Source of the DNA: Candidatus Bathyarchaeota archaeon
GTDB taxonomy: Archaea; Thermoproteota; Bathyarchaeia; TCS64
Direction: 5' to 3'
NCBI GenBank assembly: GCA_014730055.1
Contig: WJIV01000097.1
Location: 1 to 18,379, forward strand
Length of the DNA stretch: 18,379 nucleotides
Of this stretch, positions 6,120 to 13,532 are shown in pieces. The position numbers were made by a program, and so were the translations under genes. How positions within the stretch are numbered: position 1 is the first letter of the stretch; every line of letters starts with the position of its first letter. The notes below the pieces were generated by a model. It saw only the letters and a list, made by a program, of their open reading frames with translations. It was not told the origin of the DNA and searched no databases.

Positions 6120-6214
6120 ACCTGGAACCCTCCGGTGTCTGCTCATGGCCTGATTGCCATCGCCCCGCAGGGCGTTGACTACAGCCGGATGCTCTGCCAT
6201 TGAGCTAGGGCGGG
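6098..6214 (-). tRNA. tRNA-Tyr (GTA) with intron at 37/38 and encoded CCA
   Basis: On the minus strand the acceptor CCCGCCC (6208-6214) pairs with GGGCGGG (6102-6108), followed by discriminator A and an encoded CCA (6098-6100). The D arm is GCTC-AATGGCA-GAGC. The anticodon stem TCCGG/CCGGA closes a loop with C32-T33-G34-T35-A36-G37, giving anticodon GTA (Tyr). C1-G72 and A73 are the archaeal/eukaryal tRNA-Tyr identity elements. The T loop is TTCAACT. Removing 42 nt (6137-6178) gives a standard 75-nt tRNA with a five-base variable loop. One oddity is an A51-C63 mismatch in the T stem. A CTTAAATT box on the minus strand, about 6242-6249, lies 30 nt upstream. Confidence 0.95.
6137..6178 (-). other. 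42-nt tRNA-Tyr intron with bulge-helix-bulge exon boundary
   Basis: The intron lies between positions 37 and 38. A four-pair central helix forms between exon C32-T33-G34-T35 and intron GCAG (6139-6142 region; the last pair is T-G), flanked by three-base bulges AG^T and AC^A. That is the BHB structure cut by archaeal splicing endonuclease. The interior folds as two perfect hairpins, CGCCC-TGCG-GGGCG and ATGGC-AATCAG-GCCAT. There is no clear inner helix next to the 5' bulge, so this looks like a relaxed BHB opening into a multi-hairpin junction. Confidence 0.8.
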
Positions 6215-6308
6215 ATACCGGAATAGGATATAGGCAGTGAAATTTAAGCAATTTGGTCAAAAATACCTGCCCATTTTTACTTGAACTCTAGTAAATCTTA
6301 AAATGGTG

Positions 6309-6316
6309 AAAAAAAA
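6309..6316 (-). terminator. T8 tract downstream of mtnA
   Basis: Eight consecutive T residues on the minus strand, 17-24 nt past the mtnA stop codon. Archaeal RNA polymerase terminates at such T-runs without needing a hairpin. It also separates mtnA transcription from the tRNA-Tyr gene 95 nt further along the same strand. Confidence 0.5.
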
Positions 6317-6332
6317 GTTTCAGGAAATAGAA

Positions 6333-7415
6333 CTATTGAAAAGTTTTTCGTATATTTTCCTCAAATGGTGGTTTTATTATTCCTTCCTCTGTTATGAAGC
6401 CACTAATATATCTCGCCGGTGTGATATCAAATGAAGGATTTCTTGCAACTGTACCATCGGCAGGAATCTGAACATCTTTTAACTCATCCTCATTTATTTT
6501 TCCCCACATCCTGGTTACCTCCTCATGACTTCTCTCCTCAATCTCGACCTCCCAACCTGTCTCCGTCTTGAGATCAAAAGTCATCCTTGGAGCTGCTACA
6601 TAGAAGGGAATATCATTCTCCTTCGCAACCACTGCCTTCTCATAAGTCCCAATTTTGTTTACTACATCAGCGTTTGCCGTTACCCTGTCAGCTCCCACTA
6701 TAACTATGTCAACTTCCCCTCGCTGCATGAAGTAACCAGCAGCGTTATCAACAATAAGAGCATAATCAATTCCTTCCTGCATTAACTCCCAGGCCGTTAA
6801 CCTAGCACCTTGACAACGTGGTCTGGTCTCATCAACCCAGACGAAAGGTCTCTTACCTTGTTTTTGAGCAAATCGAATGGGGCTTAGAGCTGTCCCAAAA
6901 TCAATAAAAGCTAGAGCGCCTGCGTTGCAGTGTGTAAGTATCCTGTAATCATCCCCAATTAACTCTGAGCCATGTTCACCCATCTTCTTGGATGCCTCTA
7001 AGTCCTCCTCTGCGATTCGATCTGCCTCCTCTACAACCTTCTCTACTCTCTCATTCACATCCCCCATAGAACCAGCCTCAAGGCATCTCTCAACTGCCTG
7101 GAAAAGGTTGACTGCAGTTGGTCTAGTACCATATGCATAGCTAGCTGCATTTTCTAAATAATCAGTGAATTGAGCTACTTCCATTTCATTTGCTTCGAGA
7201 GCCGCCTGAGCCATCGAGTAACCAGCAGCACAACCTATAGCACCAGCCCCTCTGCAGACCATATCTCTTATGGAATCAGCCGTCTCCTTGAAATTCTTAA
7301 AGGTTAAAATCTCAAATTTATGTGGAAGAACTCTCTGATCGATCATCTTAACCTCTGTTCCCTCCCTCCAGAGTGTCCATATATCCCTGGTCTCACCTTT
7401 CCAGTGAACTTTCAT
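6333..7415 (-). CDS. mtnA: S-methyl-5-thioribose-1-phosphate isomerase (aIF-2B-like family)
   Basis: 360 aa, the usual length. It converts methylthioribose-1-phosphate to methylthioribulose-1-phosphate in methionine salvage. Family motifs run in order: CRGAGAIGCAAGYSMAQAA (residues 54-72), GTRPTAVNL (96-104), THCNAGALA with catalytic C163, DETRPRCQGARLTAWEL, GADRVTANADVVNKIGTYE with catalytic D243, and the C-terminal NPSFDITPARYISGFITEEG. The first motif has RGAGAIG where most MtnA proteins have RGAPAIG, so a related aldose-phosphate isomerase activity cannot be fully excluded. The gene starts 30 nt after ogg2 on the same strand. An ATATTTTAT element about 20-28 nt before the ATG may give it its own promoter. 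No other salvage genes are nearby. Confidence 0.88.
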   Translation of the reverse strand: MKVHWKGETRDIWTLWREGTEVKMIDQRVLPHKFEILTFKNFKETADSIRDMVCRGAGAIGCAAGYSMAQAALEANEMEVAQFTDYLENAASYAYGTRPTAVNLFQAVERCLEAGSMGDVNERVEKVVEEADRIAEEDLEASKKMGEHGSELIGDDYRILTHCNAGALAFIDFGTALSPIRFAQKQGKRPFVWVDETRPRCQGARLTAWELMQEGIDYALIVDNAAGYFMQRGEVDIVIVGADRVTANADVVNKIGTYEKAVVAKENDIPFYVAAPRMTFDLKTETGWEVEIEERSHEEVTRMWGKINEDELKDVQIPADGTVARNPSFDITPARYISGFITEEGIIKPPFEENIRKTFQ

Positions 7416-7445
7416 GGGATTAATTCTGAGCGATAAAATATGAAT

Positions 7446-8120
7446 CTATTTCAAGACTTTTCCCGTCTTTCTATACCAGAGGTACAAATCCATGATGCCA
7501 AGTGGCATGTCAAGTTCATCTGCAACAAGGGAGAGTATCTCTTCGTAGTTGTGATAGCGTTTCTTGGTAAGCCCCTTCTCAGCCTCTTCTTTGTCAACCA
7601 GCCCGAATTCTGCCATATTTCTAATTATGTGCCTATCAAGTATTGCTAGATCAAAATACCCTACGTTTCTTAGGAAGTGACTACCCTCCTTCCAGCCTAT
7701 CCCTTTAACCTCTTTCACAACCCATACCCTAGCATCCTTTGAATCATCGAAGGATTGAATTTTATTTTTGAGTATAGGGGCTAAATTCCTTGAGTTATAA
7801 ATATACTCAGCCCTTCTTGAGGCGAATCGATGACCCTCTTCAATGAGACAACTCTCAACTTTATCCAGTTTCCCATCAAGCACAGCCCCTGTCTCACAGA
7901 GGGCATCAAGACATCTTTGACCCATCACCGCGCTGGCGTATGCAGTTAAGAGGCAGTAGACCAGTTCCTCATACCATTTGAAGGTATCCATTTCGTGAAC
8001 TTGTCTGAATTCCTGGATTCGCTCTTCTACTGTGGTTTGTAATTTGTCTTTTTCAATCAAGTCTCTGACAGTATCAGCCAGTTTCTTGATTCCGGGATGA
8101 TCCTCAAGTCTTGATTGCAT
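7446..8120 (-). CDS. ogg2: 8-oxoguanine DNA glycosylase/AP lyase, archaeal Ogg2 type
   Basis: 224 aa. This is a helix-hairpin-helix base-excision repair enzyme that removes 8-oxoguanine and cleaves the abasic site. The HhH signature VKGIGWKEGSHFLRNVG contains the Schiff-base lysine K144, and LAILDRHI contains the catalytic aspartate D162. The C-terminus ends in WYRKTGKVLK, the hallmark tail of Ogg2 proteins that contacts the base. Length matches Ogg2 (about 205-225 aa) and excludes the longer Ogg1 and the AGOG family. It starts at ATG 8120 with a CTTAAAT box about 27 nt upstream, and is divergent from gins23 across a 94-nt shared promoter region. Confidence 0.9.
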   Translation of the reverse strand: MQSRLEDHPGIKKLADTVRDLIEKDKLQTTVEERIQEFRQVHEMDTFKWYEELVYCLLTAYASAVMGQRCLDALCETGAVLDGKLDKVESCLIEEGHRFASRRAEYIYNSRNLAPILKNKIQSFDDSKDARVWVVKEVKGIGWKEGSHFLRNVGYFDLAILDRHIIRNMAEFGLVDKEEAEKGLTKKRYHNYEEILSLVADELDMPLGIMDLYLWYRKTGKVLK

Positions 8121-8214
8121 CTATTTTCCTGAGTTATGGCGTGATTTAAGGCTTGGTTCCTCTAAAAGTTATAGAGAATCGTTTTATTAGTATGTCAGAG
8201 ACGATCTCAGCCTA
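8121..8214. promoter_or_regulatory. Divergent promoter region ogg2 / gins23-mcm
   Basis: The 94-nt gap holds a minus-strand CTTAAAT element (8144-8150, 27 nt before the ogg2 ATG) and a plus-strand TTTTATTA element (8182-8189, about 29 nt before the gins23 ATG). Both spacings fit leaderless transcription. No palindrome or other operator stands out. Confidence 0.45.
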
Positions 8215-8733
8215 ATGAGTTCCACGGTAGCCCACCTAGAATTCGAAAACTCGGATATAACAGTAAGAACAACTAAAAAGACGCCGAAAATCGAGACTCC
8301 TGGAATTACGATAAAACCCCTTCAATCAGGGAAAGAATTAAACACTTTTTTCTGGTTGGCAGATGAACTCGTTAATCACGGATTTGCTGAGTATATGGAT
8401 CTGTCGATAAATCAGACTGAATGGACGCAGATTCATTTCAAGGAAAGAATTAATCCCGCAGGTCCTCCGGGAGCTTTACCTGAGAGGTTCTATGAGAGGG
8501 CATATCAGAGCTTCAAGCAGGCTCCACGATTTGAGGAGGAGGCAGTGTTGAGGAGGATAAAAGCTAGGTATAGAGATATCTTAGAATCACGAATTGGTAG
8601 GATAGCTAGGGTTGCATCATCAGGTGCAGGTTCACCAGCCTCCCCCCTACCGAAACATGAGGGACGTCTATATGATGAGGTGCATAAAACTATCCAGGAA
8701 TGGCGCCAAAAAATGAGGAGCATAGGTGAATAA
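8215..8733 (+). CDS. gins23: GINS complex subunit Gins23 (Psf2/Psf3-like)
   Basis: 172 aa. A short beta-rich B-domain comes first: PGITIKPLQSGKELNTFFWL then ADELVNHGFAEY (~residues 28-58). The helical A-domain follows, with RRIKARYRDILESRIGRIAR and the C-terminal LYDEVHKTIQEWRQKM. B-before-A order is that of Gins23, not Gins51. Gins23 joins Gins51, MCM and GAN/Cdc45 in the archaeal CMG helicase. Position supports the call: in Sulfolobus and other TACK archaea gins23 sits next to mcm, and here its stop is two bases before the mcm GTG. The first ~25 residues are poorly matched. GINS proteins diverge strongly, so the assignment rests on context as well as on sequence. Confidence 0.8.
   Translation: MSSTVAHLEFENSDITVRTTKKTPKIETPGITIKPLQSGKELNTFFWLADELVNHGFAEYMDLSINQTEWTQIHFKERINPAGPPGALPERFYERAYQSFKQAPRFEEEAVLRRIKARYRDILESRIGRIARVASSGAGSPASPLPKHEGRLYDEVHKTIQEWRQKMRSIGE
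8724..8729 (+). promoter_or_regulatory. Shine-Dalgarno site for mcm GTG start
   Basis: AGGTGA lies six bases before GTG 8736, inside the last codons of gins23. It is a near-perfect complement to the archaeal 16S rRNA tail and fixes the GTG as the mcm start. Confidence 0.7.
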
Positions 8734-8735
8734 AC

Positions 8736-10781
8736 GTGGCTCGTCAGGAATCATTTGAGGAAGCTTTCACCCGTTTCATAGAGGACTTCATGAATGATCA
8801 AGAAGACTTCAAGTACGATCACGCCATAAGCGAGATGATCGTTAAGGGAACCAAAAGCATTGTAATAGATTTCACAGATCTGTACTCTTTTGATATGGAT
8901 CTGGCTCAGGCTATACTCGATGATCCTGAGGGATTAACTCCTATCTTTAATAGCGTAATACGAGGCAAACTAAGAACGAGAGATCCCATCTACGCCGAGA
9001 GCGTTAAACGGATAAACGTCCGTTTCAAGAGCCTGCCTTCTGAGACTCAACTTAGACGTATAGGTGCAGATCACATAGGTAAACTTGTGATGATAAATGG
9101 TATTATTGTTAGGGCTTCAAGCATAACACCACTTATTATCCGTGCAACTTTCAGATGCCCCGTCTGCGGAGAGCTTAACCATATAGAACAGAGCGGACAA
9201 AACCTCTCAAAACCTCAGAAATGCTTGGCTTGTGATAATAGAAAGAATTTTGAGCTTGTCCCAAAGGAATCCGTTTTCATAGATAATCAAAAGGTAACTA
9301 TACAAGAGAGGCCTGAAGATCTTCCACCCGGACAACTACCAAGGAGCATTCACGTTGATCTATCGGACGACATAGTAGATATAGCCAGACCAGGAGACAG
9401 GATCAAATTAACAGGTTACATAAGGCTACTACCAAGATATGGGCGCGGCGGGGAGATGAGGAACTTTGATCTCCTAATAGAGGCAAGCTATGTAGACGTG
9501 AGTGGCAGGGAGATGGAGCTTATGGAGCTTACTCCCGAGGACAGAGAGATGATAGAGGAACTATCTGAAGACCCCTTCATATTCGAGAAACTAATGAGCA
9601 GTATCGCTCCAAGCATATACGGCCATGAACACATCAAGGAAGCTACCCTTTATCTACTGCTCGGGGGTGTGCACAAGGATCTTCAGGATGTTAGGATACG
9701 AGGAGACATCAACGTTCTTCTTGTTGGAGATCCCGGTACAGGAAAAAGCCAGATTTTAAACTTCGCGGCAAAAGCAGCACCCCGGGGCTTATTAACTACT
9801 GGCAGAGGAAGCACCGCTGCAGGTCTTACAGCGGCTGTAGTGAAAGAGGGAGGTACTGGTAACTTTATCCTCGAGGCAGGAGCCCTCGTTTTAGCCGATA
9901 AGGGAGTATGCTGTATCGACGAGATCGACAAGATGAGAGAGGAGGACAGAGGTGCAATACACCCAGCCATGGAGCAACAGAAAGTACCCATAGCTAAAGG
10001 TGGAATTGTAGCTACTTTGAACGCAAGGGCATCAATCCTAGCAGCAGCAAACCCCGCTCTGGGTCGCTATAACCCGTATCAGACTATAGCTCAAAATATT
10101 ACCCTTCCAGTTACCATTCTAAGCCGATTTGATCTAATATTCATACTCAAGGATCAACCTGATCAGCAGAGGGATACAGATATGGCGGAGCACATACTTG
10201 GGCTTCACAAGCTTTCCTCTCATGGAATGCCCATGATTGATATACAGAATCTTAGAAAATACATCAGCTTCGCGAAGAAAGTAAAACCCATAATTACAGA
10301 TGAGGTTATTGAGAGGCTGCGGGATTTCTACGTCAAGATGAGAAGCGCAAGCATGGATGGAGGAGAAGCCTCTGCAGTAGCCATTACAGCCAGACAGCTT
10401 GAGAGCTTGGTGAGGCTGGCAGAGGCAAGGGCACGAGCACACCTTAGAGAGGAGATCAGTGTTGAGGACGCTGAGGCTGTAATCAACTTGATGCAGAAGA
10501 GCCTCGAGCAGGTAGGCATCGACATTACAACCGGTGAGATAGACATTGACATATTATACACAGGAAAACCCAGGAGCCTACAGAATCAGCTACAGAAGGT
10601 ATTGCAGGTAATAACGGAGATGGAGAGAATAAGCGGTTCGGTAAGAGACGACGATCTCTATGAAGCGCTCCAAGGAGATCACAACATACCTAGAAGTGAG
10701 GCAGCTAGACTCATCAGTGTATTAGTGAAAGATGGTACTATATACTCACCAAGACCTGGATACTACAAGAGAACTAGCTAA
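8736..10781 (+). CDS. mcm: Replicative helicase MCM
   Basis: 681 aa, full length. The N-terminal domain (1-~255) forms the hexamer collar and carries a zinc knuckle, CPVCG (C141, C144) and CLACD (C163, C166). The AAA+ core has Walker A GDPGTGKSQ (K337), Walker B CIDEIDKM (D395, E396), sensor 1 ILAAANP (N439) and the arginine finger LSRFD (R464). A helix-turn-helix tail follows (from about 610; SVRDDDLYEALQGDHNIPRSEAARLI). It unwinds DNA 3' to 5' at forks as part of the CMG complex. No intein interrupts the ATPase motifs, a common intein site in archaeal MCMs. Co-transcribed with gins23. A T6 run (10820-10825) about 40 nt past the stop probably terminates the operon. Confidence 0.97.
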   Translation: MARQESFEEAFTRFIEDFMNDQEDFKYDHAISEMIVKGTKSIVIDFTDLYSFDMDLAQAILDDPEGLTPIFNSVIRGKLRTRDPIYAESVKRINVRFKSLPSETQLRRIGADHIGKLVMINGIIVRASSITPLIIRATFRCPVCGELNHIEQSGQNLSKPQKCLACDNRKNFELVPKESVFIDNQKVTIQERPEDLPPGQLPRSIHVDLSDDIVDIARPGDRIKLTGYIRLLPRYGRGGEMRNFDLLIEASYVDVSGREMELMELTPEDREMIEELSEDPFIFEKLMSSIAPSIYGHEHIKEATLYLLLGGVHKDLQDVRIRGDINVLLVGDPGTGKSQILNFAAKAAPRGLLTTGRGSTAAGLTAAVVKEGGTGNFILEAGALVLADKGVCCIDEIDKMREEDRGAIHPAMEQQKVPIAKGGIVATLNARASILAAANPALGRYNPYQTIAQNITLPVTILSRFDLIFILKDQPDQQRDTDMAEHILGLHKLSSHGMPMIDIQNLRKYISFAKKVKPIITDEVIERLRDFYVKMRSASMDGGEASAVAITARQLESLVRLAEARARAHLREEISVEDAEAVINLMQKSLEQVGIDITTGEIDIDILYTGKPRSLQNQLQKVLQVITEMERISGSVRDDDLYEALQGDHNIPRSEAARLISVLVKDGTIYSPRPGYYKRTS

Positions 10782-10814
10782 CCTTCACCTACCTCTCCTT
10801 CTTAATCATATTCG

Positions 10815-10828
10815 TTTAATTTTTTACA
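10815..10828 (+). terminator. T-rich element after mcm, also upstream of the toroid gene
   Basis: TTTAATTTTTTAC contains a T6 run 39 nt past the mcm stop and could terminate the gins23-mcm transcript. Its TTTAATTTT part is about 31 nt before the next ATG, so it may double as that gene's TATA box. The two roles are not separable from sequence alone. Confidence 0.35.
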
Positions 10829-10849
10829 TACACTATGTGAATACCATAG

Positions 10850-11836
10850 ATGCCACCTTCAGTAAAGTTTCTAGACAAAAATCCGTTAAGTTATTTAGAA
10901 AAATGCGAAGAACCATGGATCAAGAACTATCTATCAAAATCATCCGATGCAGTTACTATAGGAAAACACCACAACCAGGTTGCTAAACACCCAAAAATAT
11001 CTGAAATAATAAAAGAGACCAGGATTTGGCCAGGACAAATGCCTCTAAAACGAAACAAAAATGAGGGTCACCTGATACATAAAATAGTATTTCTTGCAGA
11101 CATAGGGTTGAATAAGAAAGATGAAAGCATCAAGGAGATCGGTGAGAGGATACTCTCGAACCAATCAGAAAATGGCATGTTTCAGGCACTATATAAATTA
11201 CCCGAAGCATGGGCAGAAAAAAAGGATCAAAGCATGGAATGGATACTATGCGACTCAGCATCCTTACTGTACAGTTTGCTCAGTTTCGGATTCCGAAATC
11301 AACAAACAGATGAGGCTTTGAGGGAGCTAATATGGCTATCTGACGTTAATGGCTGGAGATGTAAAAGCTCTTCTCCGAGCCTAAAGGGACCGGGAAAGAA
11401 AAATCAGTATTGCCCGTACAGCAACTTATTATCTCTAAAAGCATTATCTTTGAACCAAGATATAGCTAATTCTGAAGAATGCCTCAGAGGAATAGACGCA
11501 CTATTAGAGCACTGGACTTACCGGGCATCTCAGAAGGTAAGGAAATTTGGCATCGGCTCTACTTTCTTGAAATTGAGGTATCCCAATATATGGTACGATA
11601 TTTTGCATATGGTAGATGTATTAAGTAGGTACGATTCAGCCCTTGAAGACGATAGGTTTCTTGAGATGTGGGAGGTTCTAAGGAGTAAACAGAATCCTGA
11701 TGGCAGTTTCACCCCTGAGAAGACTTGGCGGACTTGGGATTCATGGAGTTTCGGTCAGAAAAAAATGCCATCACCTTGGTTAACCTGTCGAATAGATGAT
11801 ATTAATAACAGAATTAGAATTCACCACGATCCTTAA
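10850..11836 (+). CDS. Orphan alpha/alpha-toroid protein (prenyltransferase/squalene-cyclase-like repeats)
   Basis: 328 aa with no membrane segment or signal peptide. It looks like a terpenoid-cyclase or protein-prenyltransferase alpha/alpha toroid: repeated helical pairs with turns such as SNQSENGMF, SDVNGWR and the QW-like SKQNPDGSFTPEKTW (279-293). The stretch LKLRYPNIWYDILHMVDVLSRY (240-261) and the C-terminal SWSFGQKKMPSPWLTCR resemble a widespread uncharacterised prokaryotic family often annotated only as squalene cyclase-like. The DxDD acid motif of squalene-hopene cyclase is absent, as is the obvious zinc site of protein prenyltransferases, so a classical cyclase or farnesyltransferase activity is unlikely. 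The ATG follows a TTTAATTTT element by about 31 nt. Neighbours mcm and ino1 give no functional clue. Confidence 0.7.
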   Translation: MPPSVKFLDKNPLSYLEKCEEPWIKNYLSKSSDAVTIGKHHNQVAKHPKISEIIKETRIWPGQMPLKRNKNEGHLIHKIVFLADIGLNKKDESIKEIGERILSNQSENGMFQALYKLPEAWAEKKDQSMEWILCDSASLLYSLLSFGFRNQQTDEALRELIWLSDVNGWRCKSSSPSLKGPGKKNQYCPYSNLLSLKALSLNQDIANSEECLRGIDALLEHWTYRASQKVRKFGIGSTFLKLRYPNIWYDILHMVDVLSRYDSALEDDRFLEMWEVLRSKQNPDGSFTPEKTWRTWDSWSFGQKKMPSPWLTCRIDDINNRIRIHHDP

Positions 11837-11901
11837 CCGCTATTGCGGAAATGCTTAAACGAATCATAATTCAATATCAGTCTATTAGGTGGTATCATAA
11901 T

Positions 11902-12972
11902 TTGAGTATCAAGGTAGCAATTGCTGGATTAGGGAACTGTGCATCTGCGTTGATTCAGGGTATAGAGTTTTACAAGGACGCGGAAAGAGACGCAATCATA
12001 CCTGGAGTGATGCATGCATATTTTGGAAATTATCACATTAGTGACATAGATTTTGTAGCGGCATTCGATGTGAATAAGAAAAAGATTGGAAAGGATGTTA
12101 GTGAGGCAATTTGGGAACCCCCCAATAATTGCCAGAAATTTGTCGATGTTCCAGAGACCGGTGTTACTGTCCAGCCAGCTCCGATACTTGACGGTGTCGC
12201 GCCTCATATGTTTCAGAGTTTCAATGCCGATAGGTCAATAGAGCCAGTAGATGTAACAGATGTATTAAGAGACACCAAACCAGATATGTTAATCAACTTC
12301 CTTCCTGTTGGTAGTGCTGATGCAACAAGGATGTACGCTCAATCCTCTTTAAAAGCAGGTGTCGCTTTCGTAAATTGCATCCCCGAATTTATTGCCTCTG
12401 ATAAAAATTGGGCGGATAAATTTGAGAAAGCAGGCCTACCTGTTGCAGGCGATGATATAAAAAGCCAGATTGGTGCAACAATTCTACACAGGGTTATAGC
12501 AAAACTCTTCCATGACAGAGGTGTAATGCTAGATTCCACTTATCAGCTTAACATTGGTGGAAACACTGACTTTGAGAACATGACCATAGAGGACAGACTG
12601 AAAACAAAGAGAGTTAGTAAGACTGAGGCAGTACAGAGCTTAATCCCCTATGATGTACCGACCCGGATAGGTCCAAGTGATTATGTACCCTTTTTGAAGG
12701 ATCATAAAATATGTTATATCAGAGTAAATAGCCATAGCTTTGGCAACCTTCCCATCAACCTTGACCTCAAGCTTGTAGTCAATGACAGTCCAAATAGCGC
12801 TGGGGTGGCAATCGATGCTATAAGAGCTACTAAGATTGCGCTTGATAGGGGCATTGGCGGTCCTCTACTGGGTATTAGCAGTTATAGTTTCAAACATCCC
12901 CCAAAACAAGTCCCAGATGATCAAGCAAGGCAATGGGTAGAGAGATTCATTCTCGGGGAAGTTGAACGTTAA
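11902..12972 (+). CDS. ino1: Myo-inositol-1-phosphate synthase
   Basis: About 356 aa from TTG 11902. NAD-dependent conversion of glucose-6-phosphate to L-myo-inositol-1-phosphate, the headgroup precursor for archaeal inositol phospholipids and compatible solutes. The N-terminal Rossmann motif is VAIAGLGNCAS. Later motifs are NFLPVGSADATRMYAQ, GDDIKSQIGATILHR, YQLNIGGNTDF and NDSPNSAGVAIDA, all typical of the shorter archaeal/actinobacterial MIPS. An in-frame ATG at 11851 would add 17 basic, unrelated residues. I prefer TTG because MSIKVAIAGLG is the normal family start, AGGTGG (11887-11892) sits about ten bases before it, and a CTTAAA element near 11854-11859 would place the transcript start after 11851. 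Its stop overlaps the convergent ndk stop. Confidence 0.92.
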   Translation: MSIKVAIAGLGNCASALIQGIEFYKDAERDAIIPGVMHAYFGNYHISDIDFVAAFDVNKKKIGKDVSEAIWEPPNNCQKFVDVPETGVTVQPAPILDGVAPHMFQSFNADRSIEPVDVTDVLRDTKPDMLINFLPVGSADATRMYAQSSLKAGVAFVNCIPEFIASDKNWADKFEKAGLPVAGDDIKSQIGATILHRVIAKLFHDRGVMLDSTYQLNIGGNTDFENMTIEDRLKTKRVSKTEAVQSLIPYDVPTRIGPSDYVPFLKDHKICYIRVNSHSFGNLPINLDLKLVVNDSPNSAGVAIDAIRATKIALDRGIGGPLLGISSYSFKHPPKQVPDDQARQWVERFILGEVER

Positions 12973-13466
12973 CCAAGCCAGAGTTTAATCTCTGTTCTTG
13001 CTTCTTCTTGATTACCCGAAGCATGTACCAGATTCTCAACTGCTCTGTTCTCGTCGGTACTTTTCTCTATTGAGTCCACTCCAAGATCCCCTCGAACGGT
13101 GCCCTCTTTAGCTTCAGAAGGGTCGGTATAACCTGTGATCTCTCGCGCTCTTGCTATAGTATTCTCCCCACTAAATTTGATCGCTAGTACTGGCCCTCTA
13201 CTGAAATACTCTCTTAATTTAATCAAGACATTCATACCATGAGCTGTCGGATCTTTTATTTCTGGAACAGCTCTTTTGGCCTTGCTTCCTATGCTCTCTG
13301 CCATAGAATCCGGATAATGTTTTTCCAGCTTCTTTTTCTCAATTGTTTTATAAAATTTCATGTCTTTTATCTCCAGACCACCATCCTCATAATATTTTAT
13401 TATTGTTCCAACGAGGTTGCGTTCGATTGCGTCAGGTTTCAAAATTATCAGTGTATCTTGATACAT
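12969..13466 (-). CDS. ndk: Nucleoside diphosphate kinase
   Basis: 165 aa. Balances NTP pools by phosphate transfer through a phosphohistidine. It starts MYQDTLIILKPDA (K10, P11, D12), has RGPVLAIKFSG and TVRGDLGVDSIEKS, and places the active-site H148 in NLVHASGN. The usual NxxHxSD motif has G instead of D after the serine. The protein is longer than the ~150-residue norm because of an insertion around residues 60-85 (SKAKRAVPEIKDPTAHG), which I believe recurs in TACK-type archaea. It lies on the same strand downstream of the ribosomal genes, consistent with the L7Ae-S28e-L24e-Ndk gene order seen in many archaea. A T6 run (13511-13516) precedes it, so separate transcription is possible. Confidence 0.93.
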   Translation of the reverse strand: MYQDTLIILKPDAIERNLVGTIIKYYEDGGLEIKDMKFYKTIEKKKLEKHYPDSMAESIGSKAKRAVPEIKDPTAHGMNVLIKLREYFSRGPVLAIKFSGENTIARAREITGYTDPSEAKEGTVRGDLGVDSIEKSTDENRAVENLVHASGNQEEARTEIKLWLG

Positions 13467-13532
13467 GAGTAAGGCTTATACATGATATGAAATAGGTTTA
13501 CCGGTTTCATAAAAAATGGGAGAGGATTCTCT

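Noticed and set aside
6075..6260. 61-aa minus-strand open frame over the tRNA region
   Set aside because: It translates the tRNA-Tyr and its intron; the RNA gene fully explains the sequence.
9683..10561. Minus-strand open frames of 77-102 aa within mcm
   Set aside because: They overlap highly conserved MCM ATPase motifs and have no recognisable protein features.
10732..10986. 84-aa plus-strand open frame spanning the mcm end and toroid gene start
   Set aside because: Out-of-frame overlap of two well-supported genes; composition is not protein-like and no ribosome site precedes it.
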